Shown one piece after another: positions 17,940 to 27,094 of a stretch of 64,000 nucleotides of DNA. The DNA comes from Pedobacter sp. SYSU D00535. Lineage in GTDB: Bacteria; Bacteroidota; Bacteroidia; Sphingobacteriales; Sphingobacteriaceae. The notes beneath the pieces were generated by a model. The model was not told the DNA's origin and did not search any database. It was given only the letters and a program-made list of their open reading frames with translations. The stretch is taken from assembly GCF_017355855.1 (NCBI RefSeq), contig NZ_JAFEWD010000004.1:186001-250000 (forward strand), given 5' to 3'. The position numbers and the translations under genes were made by a program. Position 1 is the stretch's first letter. Every line of letters begins with the position of its first letter.

Positions 17940-18446
17940 TTAAGACAGGAAGGGGAACTGCCTGTAAAGTTCCCAAGGGCCGGATAAATATTTCCATAAG
18001 GAAAAACCTTCTGCCTGAATGGTGAAAGGCTTGAAAGAGGACGTTAAGGTCTGTTGAAGGTTTCTGGCAGCCTCTGGGGATACCTTATTCTGAATTGTCA
18101 CATGGGGCCATAGCTTTTGCTTGTCTTGAGGTATCAGGTACGGATGCCAGGCGTTTTGCAATTGCTTGTGCATTAACTGAAGAATCGTACTTTCCAGTTT
18201 GAAAGCTACCCCGCGCCCCAGAAATAGTACTTCGCTAGCAGTTAAACTGAACACCTCTTGTTGTTGACTGAGTTGTTCAAGTCTACCTTCAATTTCGGCT
18301 AGTTGAGAGTAGGGTAAGTTATGAAACAGCGTTAAATGTGCGTCCAGATAGTTCCTTTCCGGAGGAAAATACTTTTTACGAAGAGCGTTTAGGTGAACAA
18401 AGCTTTGATCGTCCAGCGTAAGTGTAAGGATCAACGGAACTTGCAT
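17940..18446 (-). CDS. 2'-5' RNA ligase / cyclic phosphodiesterase superfamily protein
   Basis: A 168-residue 2H phosphoesterase-fold protein. The two signature motifs are H37-L-T39-L (AHLTLFHNLP) and H115-V-T117-I (WPHVTIQN), which give the paired His/Thr active site. Family members act on 2',3'-cyclic or 2'-5' RNA linkages; the natural substrate here is unknown. I chose the ATG at 18446 over an in-frame TTG at 18461. It stands just downstream of a small membrane microprotein on the same strand. Confidence 0.88.
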   Translation of the reverse strand: MQVPLILTLTLDDQSFVHLNALRKKYFPPERNYLDAHLTLFHNLPYSQLAEIEGRLEQLSQQQEVFSLTASEVLFLGRGVAFKLESTILQLMHKQLQNAWHPYLIPQDKQKLWPHVTIQNKVSPEAARNLQQTLTSSFKPFTIQAEGFSLWKYLSGPWELYRQFPFLS

Positions 18447-18491
18447 AACCGAAAGGCTCAAAACTTATAACCTAAACAGATTTGCAGTAAA

Positions 18492-18605
18492 CTATAAAGC
18501 TCTAAGCCACTGGCCGAATAGAAAACCTTCTTTGGCGATATGAATCAGAAGGGCTAAGAATACTAAAACAGCGATAAGATTGGTCGGGAAGCTTTTTGAT
18601 GTCAT
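18492..18605 (-). CDS. 37-residue single-span membrane microprotein
   Basis: An ATG at 18605 opens a 37-codon frame that starts MTSKSFPTN, has one clean hydrophobic helix (about residues 10-23, LIAVLVFLALLIHI) and ends KEGFLFGQWLRAL. The positive/polar N-terminus, single helix and amphipathic tail are typical of genuine bacterial small membrane proteins. It lies in the 263-base gap between the 2H phosphoesterase and tsaC genes, both on the same strand. Function unknown; conservation must decide whether it is real. Confidence 0.5.
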   Translation of the reverse strand: MTSKSFPTNLIAVLVFLALLIHIAKEGFLFGQWLRAL

Positions 18606-18709
18606 AAGTTTAGATTTTAGTTTAGTAATTATTTTCGTCGCCAGGGAAGATTGGGATTTTATACAAGGCTAGAGGATGTCAAAACTGACGTATTAACATC
18701 CTCCATCCA

Positions 18710-19330
18710 TCAAACTAATTCTTCGAGGTTTCCTTTACCTTGTCGGATGATATTAAAGTCACCGGTAGTGCAGTCTACCACGGTAGACGGCATATTCCCT
18801 CCGTAACCTCCATCGATTACTATGTCTACCTGCCCCTTGTATTTCTCATGAATAAGTTCCGGATCGGTAGAGTACTCCATGATTTCATCTTCATCGTGAA
18901 TAGAGGTAGACAGGATGGGATTGCCGAGCTGGCGGACAATTTCTCTAGCGATTTCATTATCCGGAACACGTATTCCTACTGTTTTCTTGTTCGAGCTTAA
19001 CAGCTTCGGTACTTTGTTCGTCGCTTCAAAAATAAACGTGAAAGGGCCGGGTAAGGCCTTTTTCAATAGGCGGAAGACCGATGTATCTATAGGTTTTACG
19101 TAGTCAGCAATGTGACTAAGGTCGTAGCAAACGAAAGAGAAATTTGCTTTTTCGGGCTTGATGCCTCGGATTTGACAAATCTTCTCGATAGCTTTCTGAT
19201 TTGTGATGTCACAACCTAAACCATAGATGGTATCTGTAGGGTAAATTATAACCCCTCCCTTTTTAAGCACCTCAACAACTTGCTGAATGGCTTTTTCACT
19301 TGGATTGTTCTCGTAAATCTTCAACAGCAT
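18710..19330 (-). CDS. L-threonylcarbamoyladenylate synthase (Sua5/YciO/YrdC family)
   Basis: A 206-residue YrdC-fold protein. The N-terminal GGVIIYPTDTIYGLGCD block is the ATP/threonine-binding signature; later blocks are KALPGPFTFIF and VGIRVPD, then STSIHDE and STVVDCT. Family members make the threonylcarbamoyl-AMP used for t6A37 on tRNA. The length and SFVCYDLSHI segment fit the YciO-like branch, so whether this is the essential TsaC enzyme or a YciO paralog cannot be settled here. Confidence 0.9.
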   Translation of the reverse strand: MLLKIYENNPSEKAIQQVVEVLKKGGVIIYPTDTIYGLGCDITNQKAIEKICQIRGIKPEKANFSFVCYDLSHIADYVKPIDTSVFRLLKKALPGPFTFIFEATNKVPKLLSSNKKTVGIRVPDNEIAREIVRQLGNPILSTSIHDEDEIMEYSTDPELIHEKYKGQVDIVIDGGYGGNMPSTVVDCTTGDFNIIRQGKGNLEELV

Positions 19331-19369
19331 GATATAAAAATTAAATTTGCTTTCTAAAGTTTTGTCTTT

Positions 19370-20425
19370 TTACCAAACGTCCTGAAAATTAATTGTAACC
19401 GGGCTCTGCGCTGGAAAGCCGGTGCAGGTAAGTACCCATCCTTTTTTTAGTTCGGCTTCTGTTAATACTTCGTTTATGCTCATGTATACCTCTCCTCCGC
19501 GACAAACAGCGGCACAATTGCCACAAACTCCACCTTTGCAACTATAAGGAAGATTCAAACCTGCAGCAAGTCCGGCATCCAAAAGACTTTGGCCCGATTT
19601 TACTTGCACCTCCGTTTTCGTTCCGTTCATGCTAAAATGCGCCAATGCATCGGGAAACCTTTTCAACTGCACATTGCCGGCCCGCATAATTTCGGGGAGG
19701 TAGTTCTCCTTCAAAATGTTCTCTTTCTTGAAACCCATCAAACCAATGGTGAACCGTAGCATTCGCATATAACTGAATGGTCCACACAAAAGAAACAGGG
19801 AATTGTTCCTGTCGAAGCGCAAGAGTCGATCTAGCAAAACTTCCGTACTCAGGTTGCTCAATCTGCCCTGTTCTGCAAGTCGCAGTACGGGATCTGAAAA
19901 TAGAAAGACCAGTTCCAGCTGCTGGTACCGCTTCGCCAAATCTTCAATTTCATCTAAAAAGAGAGTGTCTGCTTCGTTGTGATTGCTGTAAATAAGATGA
20001 ATTACTGACTGTGGCTCTTCCTCCAAAAGATAACGGATCTGAGGAAGTATCGGGATAATCCCGCTACCGGCAGCAAAACAGAAGATATCTCGTTGAGCGT
20101 TAGGGATAGGCTCCGGCGTGAACCGTCCCGCAGGACTAAGTGCCTGCACTACCGAGTTCATCTCCCAGGTGTCAAGAATATAGCGGGATACTTGTCCATT
20201 CACTACTTTTTTTACCGTAATTTTTAATGGCTCCCCAGGCAGGCTGAGAATCGAGTAGGAACGCCGGATCTCCTGACCTCTGATATTAAGCAGGAACGTA
20301 AGGAACTGTCCTGGCCGGTGTCGCGGCGACAAGCCGGTTAGGGGCTCCAGAGTATACGTTTTAGCCAGGGCCGTTTCTTGTTTAACGGCGACTATCTTAA
20401 GTTGAAGTACGTTGTTTTCTGTCAT
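19370..20425 (-). CDS. Ferredoxin-NADP reductase-like flavoprotein with C-terminal 2Fe-2S domain
   Basis: A 351-residue electron-transfer protein of the PaaE/HmpA-like type: FAD-binding barrel (about 5-100, with RRSYSILS), NAD(P)-binding domain (about 105-230, AAGSGIIPILPQ and LCGPFSYMRM) and a plant-type 2Fe-2S domain (about 260-350) with CKGGVCGNC and a fourth Cys (LTCTG). It would pass electrons from NAD(P)H to an oxygenase or desaturase; no such partner is adjacent. I chose the ATG at 20425, 10 bases after the KTSC gene stop, over an overlapping TTG at 20443. The two genes are probably co-transcribed. Confidence 0.92.
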   Translation of the reverse strand: MTENNVLQLKIVAVKQETALAKTYTLEPLTGLSPRHRPGQFLTFLLNIRGQEIRRSYSILSLPGEPLKITVKKVVNGQVSRYILDTWEMNSVVQALSPAGRFTPEPIPNAQRDIFCFAAGSGIIPILPQIRYLLEEEPQSVIHLIYSNHNEADTLFLDEIEDLAKRYQQLELVFLFSDPVLRLAEQGRLSNLSTEVLLDRLLRFDRNNSLFLLCGPFSYMRMLRFTIGLMGFKKENILKENYLPEIMRAGNVQLKRFPDALAHFSMNGTKTEVQVKSGQSLLDAGLAAGLNLPYSCKGGVCGNCAAVCRGGEVYMSINEVLTEAELKKGWVLTCTGFPAQSPVTINFQDVW

Positions 20426-20435
20426 AAACGACCCA

Positions 20436-20687
20436 TTAGGCAAGTTCTACGTATTCATACAGAGGCTTAATTTGTGTATTTACAAAAGTTCCGGACGACC
20501 CGCCGTTCAGCACCTCAAGTTTGTACCTTTCCCACATTTGCGGCTCCACATTCAAGTAATGGTAGATTCTGGAGCCGCGGAACTCTACCTCCAACACCCT
20601 TAGCTTTTCCGAGTAGTCGATATAAACGGTTGTGCCGGAAGCAGGAGTTTCCAGTCGGTTGCTACTATTCAACTTTCCTCTTCGCAT
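20436..20687 (-). CDS. KTSC domain protein
   Basis: An 83-residue protein with the KTSC-domain pattern: YIDYSEKLRVLEVEFRGSR, then IYHYLNVEPQMWERY, then SSGTFVNTQIKPLYEY. In other bacteria the domain occurs alone or fused to lysyl-tRNA synthetase-like and other proteins; its role is not established. It is upstream of the flavoprotein gene with 10 bases between, and follows the asnS terminator. Confidence 0.8.
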   Translation of the reverse strand: MRRGKLNSSNRLETPASGTTVYIDYSEKLRVLEVEFRGSRIYHYLNVEPQMWERYKLEVLNGGSSGTFVNTQIKPLYEYVELA

Positions 20688-20695
20688 CTAAACAG

Positions 20696-20719
20696 AAAAA
20701 GCTCCCTCAGGAGCTTTTT
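20696..20719 (-). terminator. Intrinsic terminator of asnS
   Basis: A 10-bp perfect stem AAAAAGCTCC/GGAGCTTTTT with a 4-base loop. It lies 18 bases past the asnS stop on the minus strand and separates asnS from the KTSC gene. Confidence 0.85.
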
Positions 20720-20737
20720 GTTTATCTTTTTTTAACA

Positions 20738-22183
20738 CTAAAATTCCGCATTCTTTGGTGTCCGAGGGAAAGGAATTACGTCGCGGATATTTGTCATTCC
20801 GGTTACGAAAAGTACCAGACGTTCAAATCCTAACCCAAAACCTGCGTGCGGAGCGGAGCCGAATCTGCGGGTATCTAAGAACCAGCTCATCTCTTCCACC
20901 GGGATGTGCATTTCGCGCATGCGTTGTTCCAGCAGTTCCAGCCGTTCTTCCCGCTGTGAACCGCCCACAATCTCACCAATACCCGGGAAAAGAATGTCCA
21001 TTGCCCTTACCGTTTTTCTGCCTTCAGCATCCACCTCGTTCTGGCGCATATAAAATGCCTTGATCTCTGCTGGATAGTCGGTCAAAATTACCGGCTTCTT
21101 AAAGTGCTTCTCAACCAGGTAACGTTCGTGCTCCGATTGAAGATCTGCACCCCAGTTCTCAATCAAATACTTGAACTGCTTTTTCTGGTTCGGCTTTGAG
21201 TTTTTCAGAATATTGATAGCTTCCGTATAAGTCAGCCGCTCAAAGGAATTCTCCAGGCAGAAGTTTAGCTTAGCGATCAAATCCAGGTCAGAACGCTCAT
21301 TCTGTGGCTTCTGCTTCTCCTCCTCCAGCAAACGTGCTTTCAGGAATTCCAGCTCATCACTACAGTTATCTAAGGCGTAACGGATCAGATATTTCAATAA
21401 GTCCTCCGCCAAATTCATGTTATCGTTCAGGTCGTAGAATGCCATTTCCGGCTCTATCATCCAGAACTCTGCAAGGTGGCGGGTGGTATTGGAGTTTTCA
21501 GCTCTGAAGGTCGGACCGAAGGTATAAATCTCACCAAAAGCCATCGCTGCCAGCTCGCCTTCTAACTGGCCAGATACCGTCAAATTGGTCGATTTTCCAA
21601 AAAAGTCCTCTTTGAAATTGATCGAACCGTCTTCATTGCGTGGGATGTTGTCCAGATCTAATGTGGTCACACGGAACATTTCACCAGCACCTTCAGCATC
21701 TGATCCCGTCACGATAGGTGTGTGCATGTAAACAAATCCGCGGTCGTTGAAAAACTTGTGAACCGCGAAAGCGAGGGCATGTCTTACTTTAAACACGGCA
21801 TTGAAGGTGCTTGTGCGGAAACGCAGGTGCGCAATCTCACGCAAAAACTCCAAACTGTGTTTTTTTGGCTGAAGAGGGAATTTCTCCGGGTCACTGTCGC
21901 CCAAAATTTCCAGTTCCCGTACTTTTATTTCTACCCGCTGACCTTTACCCAGCGACTCCACCAACTCTCCTGTAACAGAAACAGCGGCGCCAGTAGTAAT
22001 GCGTTTTAGTAAAGCCTCGTCAGTAGTGGTAAAATCAACTACAGCCTGAATATTATTTATGGTAGAACCGTCATTAATAGCAATAAACTGATTGTTACGA
22101 AAGGTTTTAACCCATCCTTTAACTGTAACCTCCTGTCCAAACTCTGTGGCGTTTAGTAAATCTTTAATTTTAATTCTACCCAT
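20738..22183 (-). CDS. asnS: Asparaginyl-tRNA synthetase
   Basis: A 481-residue class IIb synthetase that charges tRNA-Asn. The N-terminal OB-fold anticodon domain (about 15-105) starts [20 protein letters not shown]. The catalytic core has motif 2 ([21 protein letters not shown]) and motif 3 ([15 protein letters not shown]). The length is normal for the family. It has its own terminator, and the ATG at 22183 is followed at once by conserved sequence. Confidence 0.97.
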   Translation of the reverse strand: MGRIKIKDLLNATEFGQEVTVKGWVKTFRNNQFIAINDGSTINNIQAVVDFTTTDEALLKRITTGAAVSVTGELVESLGKGQRVEIKVRELEILGDSDPEKFPLQPKKHSLEFLREIAHLRFRTSTFNAVFKVRHALAFAVHKFFNDRGFVYMHTPIVTGSDAEGAGEMFRVTTLDLDNIPRNEDGSINFKEDFFGKSTNLTVSGQLEGELAAMAFGEIYTFGPTFRAENSNTTRHLAEFWMIEPEMAFYDLNDNMNLAEDLLKYLIRYALDNCSDELEFLKARLLEEEKQKPQNERSDLDLIAKLNFCLENSFERLTYTEAINILKNSKPNQKKQFKYLIENWGADLQSEHERYLVEKHFKKPVILTDYPAEIKAFYMRQNEVDAEGRKTVRAMDILFPGIGEIVGGSQREERLELLEQRMREMHIPVEEMSWFLDTRRFGSAPHAGFGLGFERLVLFVTGMTNIRDVIPFPRTPKNAEF

Positions 22184-22310
22184 TTTTTACAAGTGTTTAT
22201 CTGGGCAAAAATACAAATCCCAGCGTCATTTCAATTTTATTATCAGCAAATGAATAAATAGGAGGTGGGGGCATATTTTTTTGAAAACGAACGGATGTAT
22301 TTCAATCGAC

Positions 22311-22386
22311 CTGCAGTCCTGCTATCGCTCATACGCCTGCAGGCCTTCCCCGCCTGGCCGGTATCCGCTCTATCAGGTTTAGATTA
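22311..22386 (+). repeat. Dispersed intergenic repeat, copy B
   Basis: Closest to copy A: both carry CAGTCCTGC, GCTCATACGCCTGCAGGCCT and GGCCGGTATCCGC in the same order and orientation. The 249-base gap it lies in (22184-22432) holds no gene. The copy is downstream of the TolC-like gene on the minus strand. Confidence 0.75.
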
Positions 22387-22432
22387 GCCCGCCAGTATTC
22401 CAGTTACCCTTTTCCCGCAGCTCGCCCCTGGT

Positions 22433-23836
22433 CTACGGTAAAGATTCCAATTTCTCAGGCAGCTCGCCCGAGAGCCAAAGCACCTTCAACTGTGCCTTTT
22501 TGATTTTGGCCTCGGTTGCCAGGATCTTCTCATTGAGTTCAAGTAGTTTACTTTCTCTCGAATTTACCAGGAACAGTGAGCTTTCTCCCAGGCGAAAACG
22601 CATTTCTTCTCCCTTCAGCAATTGCTCATTAGCCGTATAGGACTGCCTTAAGATTTGTAGTTGATTTTGAAGGTTGGTCAGCTCAGCAATATTTTGTCGC
22701 GCCTTATTTTCAAGCTCATTCCTTGCCAGTGTCTGCTCCAATTGCGTATTCTGAATTTTGATTTTGGCCTCAGCTAACTCGCCTCTGGCGGTTGAAAGCG
22801 TCAGAGGAAAGGCAAACTGCAATCCAATCTTATTATTATTGTTCCAGTAATCTGCATTCAGATTTCGTAGCGGCGTTCTTCCCTTGTTCAAGAGGCCCAG
22901 CTGTAAATTTAGTTCAGGTCTTAAGCTTTCAGCTTTAAGTCTTCTTTCTATCGCCAGGTCACGTAATTTAAATTCATAACTCAGGAGCTTGGGATTATTA
23001 GTGATGTCTGTATCCGCTGTAAGAGGAAGAACGAGCGTGTTTTGAGGCCTTATAGATAGTTTTTCCGGGTCGACCGCTGTGTTGTTTTCCAACCATAAGA
23101 AGGTGCTAAGCTCGTACAAGGCGTTTTGTAATTCGAGGCTCGCTTCCTGTAGCTGCAATTCGCGCTGCTGCAAAACCGTAAGGGCTTCAATAGTGTCAAT
23201 AGCCGGACGATCACCGCCTCTGAAACCTCTTTTTACCGCCTCAAAACGCACCTTTGCCAGCTCCAGTGTACCCTCGTAGATTTTAAAGATGCGGTAATTG
23301 TTCTGCCAGTTGATGTAGCTTTCCCCAGCTTGCATATACAAGTCGTTCAAAATAGCACGTTGTTCGTTTTCGCTCGCTTCTGCAAATATCCGGGCCTGGC
23401 GTAGAGAGGCTCGTCGTCGGTCCATCAAGAGTCCCTTACCCAGCGGAATGCTCACGCCGGCGTAGCTGAGTCCTTCTTTCGGTACTTTGTTCTGCGGGTT
23501 GATGTAAGCACCCTCAGCTTCAGTATAATTCGCTTTCAATTCAAGCCCAAACCAGAGAGGTAGCTTCACCTCAGGCGTTGTAAAGGTGTAGTACTCTGTA
23601 CCGTCGAACAGTTTTCTATCGTAATCCAGACTTAGTTTTGGATCAAAGTTGCCAAGGGCCTGCAACTTTCTCGCCCTGGCAAGACGTTCCAGTAGTTGGG
23701 CTTGCTGACTGACCGGATGGTTTTTGCGTATGATGGCAATAAAACCTTCCCAGCTAAGTGTATCAGAAGTTACCTGGGCATTTGAACTGCCGGCCAGCAG
23801 AATAAACAAGAGACTTAGCAGAACACTATTTCTCAT
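22433..23836 (-). CDS. TolC-family outer-membrane efflux protein
   Basis: A 467-residue outer-membrane factor: signal peptide (RNSVLLSLLFILLAGSSNAQ), then two long helical repeats with alternating short beta regions (SLELQNALYELSTFLW, LARNELENKARQNIAEL). It would form the outer-membrane channel of the tripartite exporter encoded by the two preceding genes. I chose the ATG at 23836; an in-frame GTG at 23860 would extend the overlap with the adaptor gene. Translation is probably coupled. Confidence 0.9.
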   Translation of the reverse strand: MRNSVLLSLLFILLAGSSNAQVTSDTLSWEGFIAIIRKNHPVSQQAQLLERLARARKLQALGNFDPKLSLDYDRKLFDGTEYYTFTTPEVKLPLWFGLELKANYTEAEGAYINPQNKVPKEGLSYAGVSIPLGKGLLMDRRRASLRQARIFAEASENEQRAILNDLYMQAGESYINWQNNYRIFKIYEGTLELAKVRFEAVKRGFRGGDRPAIDTIEALTVLQQRELQLQEASLELQNALYELSTFLWLENNTAVDPEKLSIRPQNTLVLPLTADTDITNNPKLLSYEFKLRDLAIERRLKAESLRPELNLQLGLLNKGRTPLRNLNADYWNNNNKIGLQFAFPLTLSTARGELAEAKIKIQNTQLEQTLARNELENKARQNIAELTNLQNQLQILRQSYTANEQLLKGEEMRFRLGESSLFLVNSRESKLLELNEKILATEAKIKKAQLKVLWLSGELPEKLESLP

Positions 23837-25172
23837 TCTTCTCTTTTTTTTCGGTTTCACTTGGACCCTTATAATATTCAGGAGGGAAGCCGTTCAGTTG
23901 TCGCCATAACTCATAAATAATTGGAACGTCTTTTAACAGTGCGATTCCCTGAGTTCCGCCGCCGTACCGTAGCTGTTGCGGCCATGGCTTTTCCCCATCG
24001 GGAACCACCCAAATTCGGAATTTACCGTTGGGGTTGATGGAAGGATCCACCGTTGCAATTTTTCCTCCGAAAGTTCCATAAGAAGCCTGGGGCCACCCGG
24101 AAAACACAATTGCGGGAAAACCATCAAACTGCAATCGAACCCGCTGGCCGGGTTTAATAAGCGGCATGTCAACGGGGGAGATAAACATTTCTACTGCAGG
24201 CTCGAACTGCGTTGGTACAATCTGCATTAGCTGCTCCCCGTCCTTCACTACTTCTCCGATCCCGGATTTAACCGTGCGGAGTACCTGCCCCGACTGCGGA
24301 GCGGTGATCACATAAAAGCCCCGACGTTGTTTGTAATTGGTGTACTGGTTGCGAAGTTTAGCCACTTCACTTTCGGTTGTCGACACCTGCGACAAGGCGG
24401 AAAATCGTTCTCCTGTTGTTTTGGAAATTTTTTCAGCGTATTCCTGCTCCGTGGCTGATAAATCTAAACGGATATTTATCAACTCGTTTTTGCTACTGTA
24501 GAATTTGTTTTCTGCACTGATTTTCTTGGCTTGCGCATCCTGAAAGTACTGCTGACGTTGCTCGAGTTCTGTGAGCGACTTTAATCCTGCCTCATACAAT
24601 TCCTTCTGGCGATCTAGCTGCTCAGTGGCAATTCTTAACTGATTTCTTGCAGCAATAAAGCTGATGCTATCCGATTGCACCTGAAGCCTGTATTGGCGAT
24701 ACTTGTTCTGCAACTGCTGAATCTTCAGTTTCATAGCGAGGAGCAGCGCCTGCTGTTGCTGTTCGGTGGTATTGGCTTTCTGTCTGTAAAAATCAATCGA
24801 CGCACTTTTTGCCCTGATCTGTTCGTCTACCCTGTCAAGTAGAGAGGAATCCAGATATTCTTCTTTCACCTCTGCTAACTGCAGCAGCGTATCGCCCTTT
24901 TTTACGACTTGACCATCCTGAATATGCCATTTTACAATTCGCCCCGCAATAACGCTGTTAATCTGCTGCGGACGTTGGTTGGGTTGTAGCGTAGACACAA
25001 TTCCCGGCGATTGGATGTTTTGCGTCCAAGGTAATAGAAGGATAATCGCGAGGATGCAAAGAGCTACGAGTAAATATTTTCTCCATTTCCTAGAAGGCTC
25101 ATTGCTTATAACTTTATTGAAGGAGTCGAACTCTTTCAACTTATCCGTTTGTGTTTTGCTGTCTAAAAACAT
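23826..25172 (-). CDS. HlyD-family periplasmic adaptor protein
   Basis: A 448-residue adaptor with one membrane helix (about 35-52, LLVALCILAIILLLPW), biotinyl-lipoyl half domains (VAGRIVKWHIQDGQVVKKGD near 75-95, ITAPQSGQVL near 290) and a long coiled-coil hairpin in between (about 105-275, rich in Gln and Glu). It links an inner-membrane exporter to TolC. It begins 2 bases after the ABC gene stop. Confidence 0.92.
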   Translation of the reverse strand: MFLDSKTQTDKLKEFDSFNKVISNEPSRKWRKYLLVALCILAIILLLPWTQNIQSPGIVSTLQPNQRPQQINSVIAGRIVKWHIQDGQVVKKGDTLLQLAEVKEEYLDSSLLDRVDEQIRAKSASIDFYRQKANTTEQQQQALLLAMKLKIQQLQNKYRQYRLQVQSDSISFIAARNQLRIATEQLDRQKELYEAGLKSLTELEQRQQYFQDAQAKKISAENKFYSSKNELINIRLDLSATEQEYAEKISKTTGERFSALSQVSTTESEVAKLRNQYTNYKQRRGFYVITAPQSGQVLRTVKSGIGEVVKDGEQLMQIVPTQFEPAVEMFISPVDMPLIKPGQRVRLQFDGFPAIVFSGWPQASYGTFGGKIATVDPSINPNGKFRIWVVPDGEKPWPQQLRYGGGTQGIALLKDVPIIYELWRQLNGFPPEYYKGPSETEKKEKNEK

Positions 25173-25174
25173 CT

Positions 25175-26851
25175 TTAGCTATTAGTTACAGAACCATCTT
25201 TCATTCTAATTACTCTGTCGCATTTACTAGCAAAAACCGCATCGTTGCTAATTGCCACCACTGTACAAGGATTTTTTTCGGAAGTGAGGAAGTCTATAAT
25301 TTTATTTTTTGATTCTGCCTCAAGTCCCATCCATCCGTCTTCTAAAAGCAGTAACGATGGTTTCATGAATAAGCATCGTGCTAGTAGAATCTTTTGTGTG
25401 GTATTGTATGAGAGCTTTTTCCCTTGCGGATCCAGCACAATGCCTAGTCCCTGCTGTTGCATATTGATAAACTCGGTGAGCCCTACCAAATCACAAACTT
25501 TATTCAGCTCGCCTAAGTCGGGGTTGTTTTTGCCCACCGTGATATTTTCTAGCAAAGTTGCTCCAAAGAGCTCTTCTTCCGTCAGGTACATGGCCACATT
25601 TTTATGAAGAACCTGAGGTTTTAGGCTCTTCAGCGGAACTCCGTTGTAAAGGATGTTACCGGTGAAGTTTTGCAGGGTGCCGCTTAGCAGTGTGAGCAGT
25701 GTCGATTTTCCTGAACCTTCAGATCCGGTGATGCACACTTTTTCCCCGGATTTGATGTCAAGGTCGAGATTTCTAATTATCGGATTTGCTTTATCGTATC
25801 CAAAAGTAACATTGGTGAGCTTTACAGCGATACCAGGAGTATGCGACCAATTGTCTTCGTTGATCAAGCCTTCTTCAGAGTCCTGTGGCTTTTCGAGTAC
25901 CTTATTGATTTTTTCCAGCGAGGTGAGTACATCATACAAGACCTCAAGACTAACAATTAACTTCTCAACGGAGTTAATAATGGTAATAATGATAATTTCT
26001 GCCGCTATAAACTGGCCGAGGTTAATTTGCTGATTTATAAATAGCAGCGATCCGATGATCAGCATTCCTGCGGTAATGAGGACTTTGAAGGCAATAACGA
26101 TGCGGTATTGAAAAACCAGAACTGAAAAATGCTCATCTCTGGAGTGTAGATAGCCGTTTACCAGTTTGTCGGTCTTTTTCAGGTGTAGGTCGTTATGCTG
26201 GTAAAACTTAAAAGTCTTAATACTTCTGGAGATTTCCTCCAGCCAATGTGCCACATCGTATTTATAGTCCGATTCTCTGATGCTTGTCCTTAATCCCTTC
26301 GGACTTGTCACGTAAAAGATCATGATCACAAGTACGGCCAGTAGAAATCCGAATGCAATAAAAATGGAGTGATAGAAACTAAGTAATATCAGCCCAAACA
26401 AGACCTGGATACTGGCTGCAGGAAAATCAAGTAAAAGTTTTGATAAGCCTTTTTGGAGACTGGCGGTGTCAAAAAAACGGTTTACAAGCTCCGGCAAGTA
26501 ATACTTGTCGATGCTTAATAAGTTGAGCCGCGGGATTCGATATGCGTAGGCAAAAGTTAGCCGGGTGAAGATTCGCTGTTGGATGCGTTCACTGGCACGC
26601 ATCTGTGCTATTTGAAGGATCCCGTTAAGTAAAACTCCAATCACTACCAGAACAATCAAAACAATGAGCGAAGTGCTGACAGTTCCTCCAAATACAAGGT
26701 TAATGATGGCTTGGATGCCGAGAGGTAGGGACAGTAGAATTATCCCGCTTACTACAGCATAGATGTAAACACTTGTTATTTCTTTTCGTTCCAAATTTAT
26801 TAATTGGAAGAGCTTTCTAGTTGCTTCCCTTATTGAATACTGGTTTGCCAC
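25175..26851 (-). CDS. ABC exporter with a diverged ATPase domain
   Basis: A 558-residue half-transporter: six-helix membrane domain (about 20-310) and an ATPase domain (about 340-558). Walker A is intact (GSEGSGKST, about 375). The other motifs have drifted: LSGGQ is LSYNT (about 480), Walker B has Glu-Asp (LLLLEDG, about 500) instead of Asp-Glu, the Q-loop Gln appears as Thr (LTEEELF), and the H-loop reads AISND without His. It is the first gene of an exporter operon with HlyD and TolC partners. Start is GTG at 26851; no internal Met would leave the N-terminus intact. No peptidase C39 domain is present. Substrate unknown. Confidence 0.9.
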   Translation of the reverse strand: MANQYSIREATRKLFQLINLERKEITSVYIYAVVSGIILLSLPLGIQAIINLVFGGTVSTSLIVLIVLVVIGVLLNGILQIAQMRASERIQQRIFTRLTFAYAYRIPRLNLLSIDKYYLPELVNRFFDTASLQKGLSKLLLDFPAASIQVLFGLILLSFYHSIFIAFGFLLAVLVIMIFYVTSPKGLRTSIRESDYKYDVAHWLEEISRSIKTFKFYQHNDLHLKKTDKLVNGYLHSRDEHFSVLVFQYRIVIAFKVLITAGMLIIGSLLFINQQINLGQFIAAEIIIITIINSVEKLIVSLEVLYDVLTSLEKINKVLEKPQDSEEGLINEDNWSHTPGIAVKLTNVTFGYDKANPIIRNLDLDIKSGEKVCITGSEGSGKSTLLTLLSGTLQNFTGNILYNGVPLKSLKPQVLHKNVAMYLTEEELFGATLLENITVGKNNPDLGELNKVCDLVGLTEFINMQQQGLGIVLDPQGKKLSYNTTQKILLARCLFMKPSLLLLEDGWMGLEAESKNKIIDFLTSEKNPCTVVAISNDAVFASKCDRVIRMKDGSVTNS

Positions 26852-26867
26852 GCCTCTTAAATTTTTG

Positions 26868-26875
26868 CAAAAATA
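26868..26875 (-). promoter_or_regulatory. Candidate -7 element of the exporter operon
   Basis: TATTTTTG on the minus strand, a perfect TAnnTTTG match, ends 16 bases before the GTG start of the ABC gene. No convincing -33 TTG was found. Confidence 0.35.
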
Positions 26876-26942
26876 AGCATTGCTATTTAGTGTGATAGTA
26901 ATGCTATTATCAATATTCTAAAATGTTTTTGTTATGATACAG

Positions 26943-26950
26943 TATCTTTG
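26943..26950 (+). promoter_or_regulatory. Candidate -7 element of the PAS/GAF kinase gene
   Basis: TATCTTTG matches TAnnTTTG. It would place the transcript start about 135-140 bases before the TTG start codon, giving a long leader. The -33 element is not clear. Confidence 0.3.
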
Positions 26951-27094
26951 CTCTGATATACGTCATACTGTTATGTGCAGAATGAAAACAATCATAACAA
27001 TCGAAGGTGTTAACTTGTATCTTACAATTCTCTGCGGGATGAGTTTGAGTTTAAGTGAATGGCGTTAAACACAATATAATTAAGGAGTATTTTT

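Noticed and set aside
26929-26950. TTG at 26929 as the -33 partner of TATCTTTG
   Set aside because: The gap is 11 bases, whereas about 17-19 is expected.
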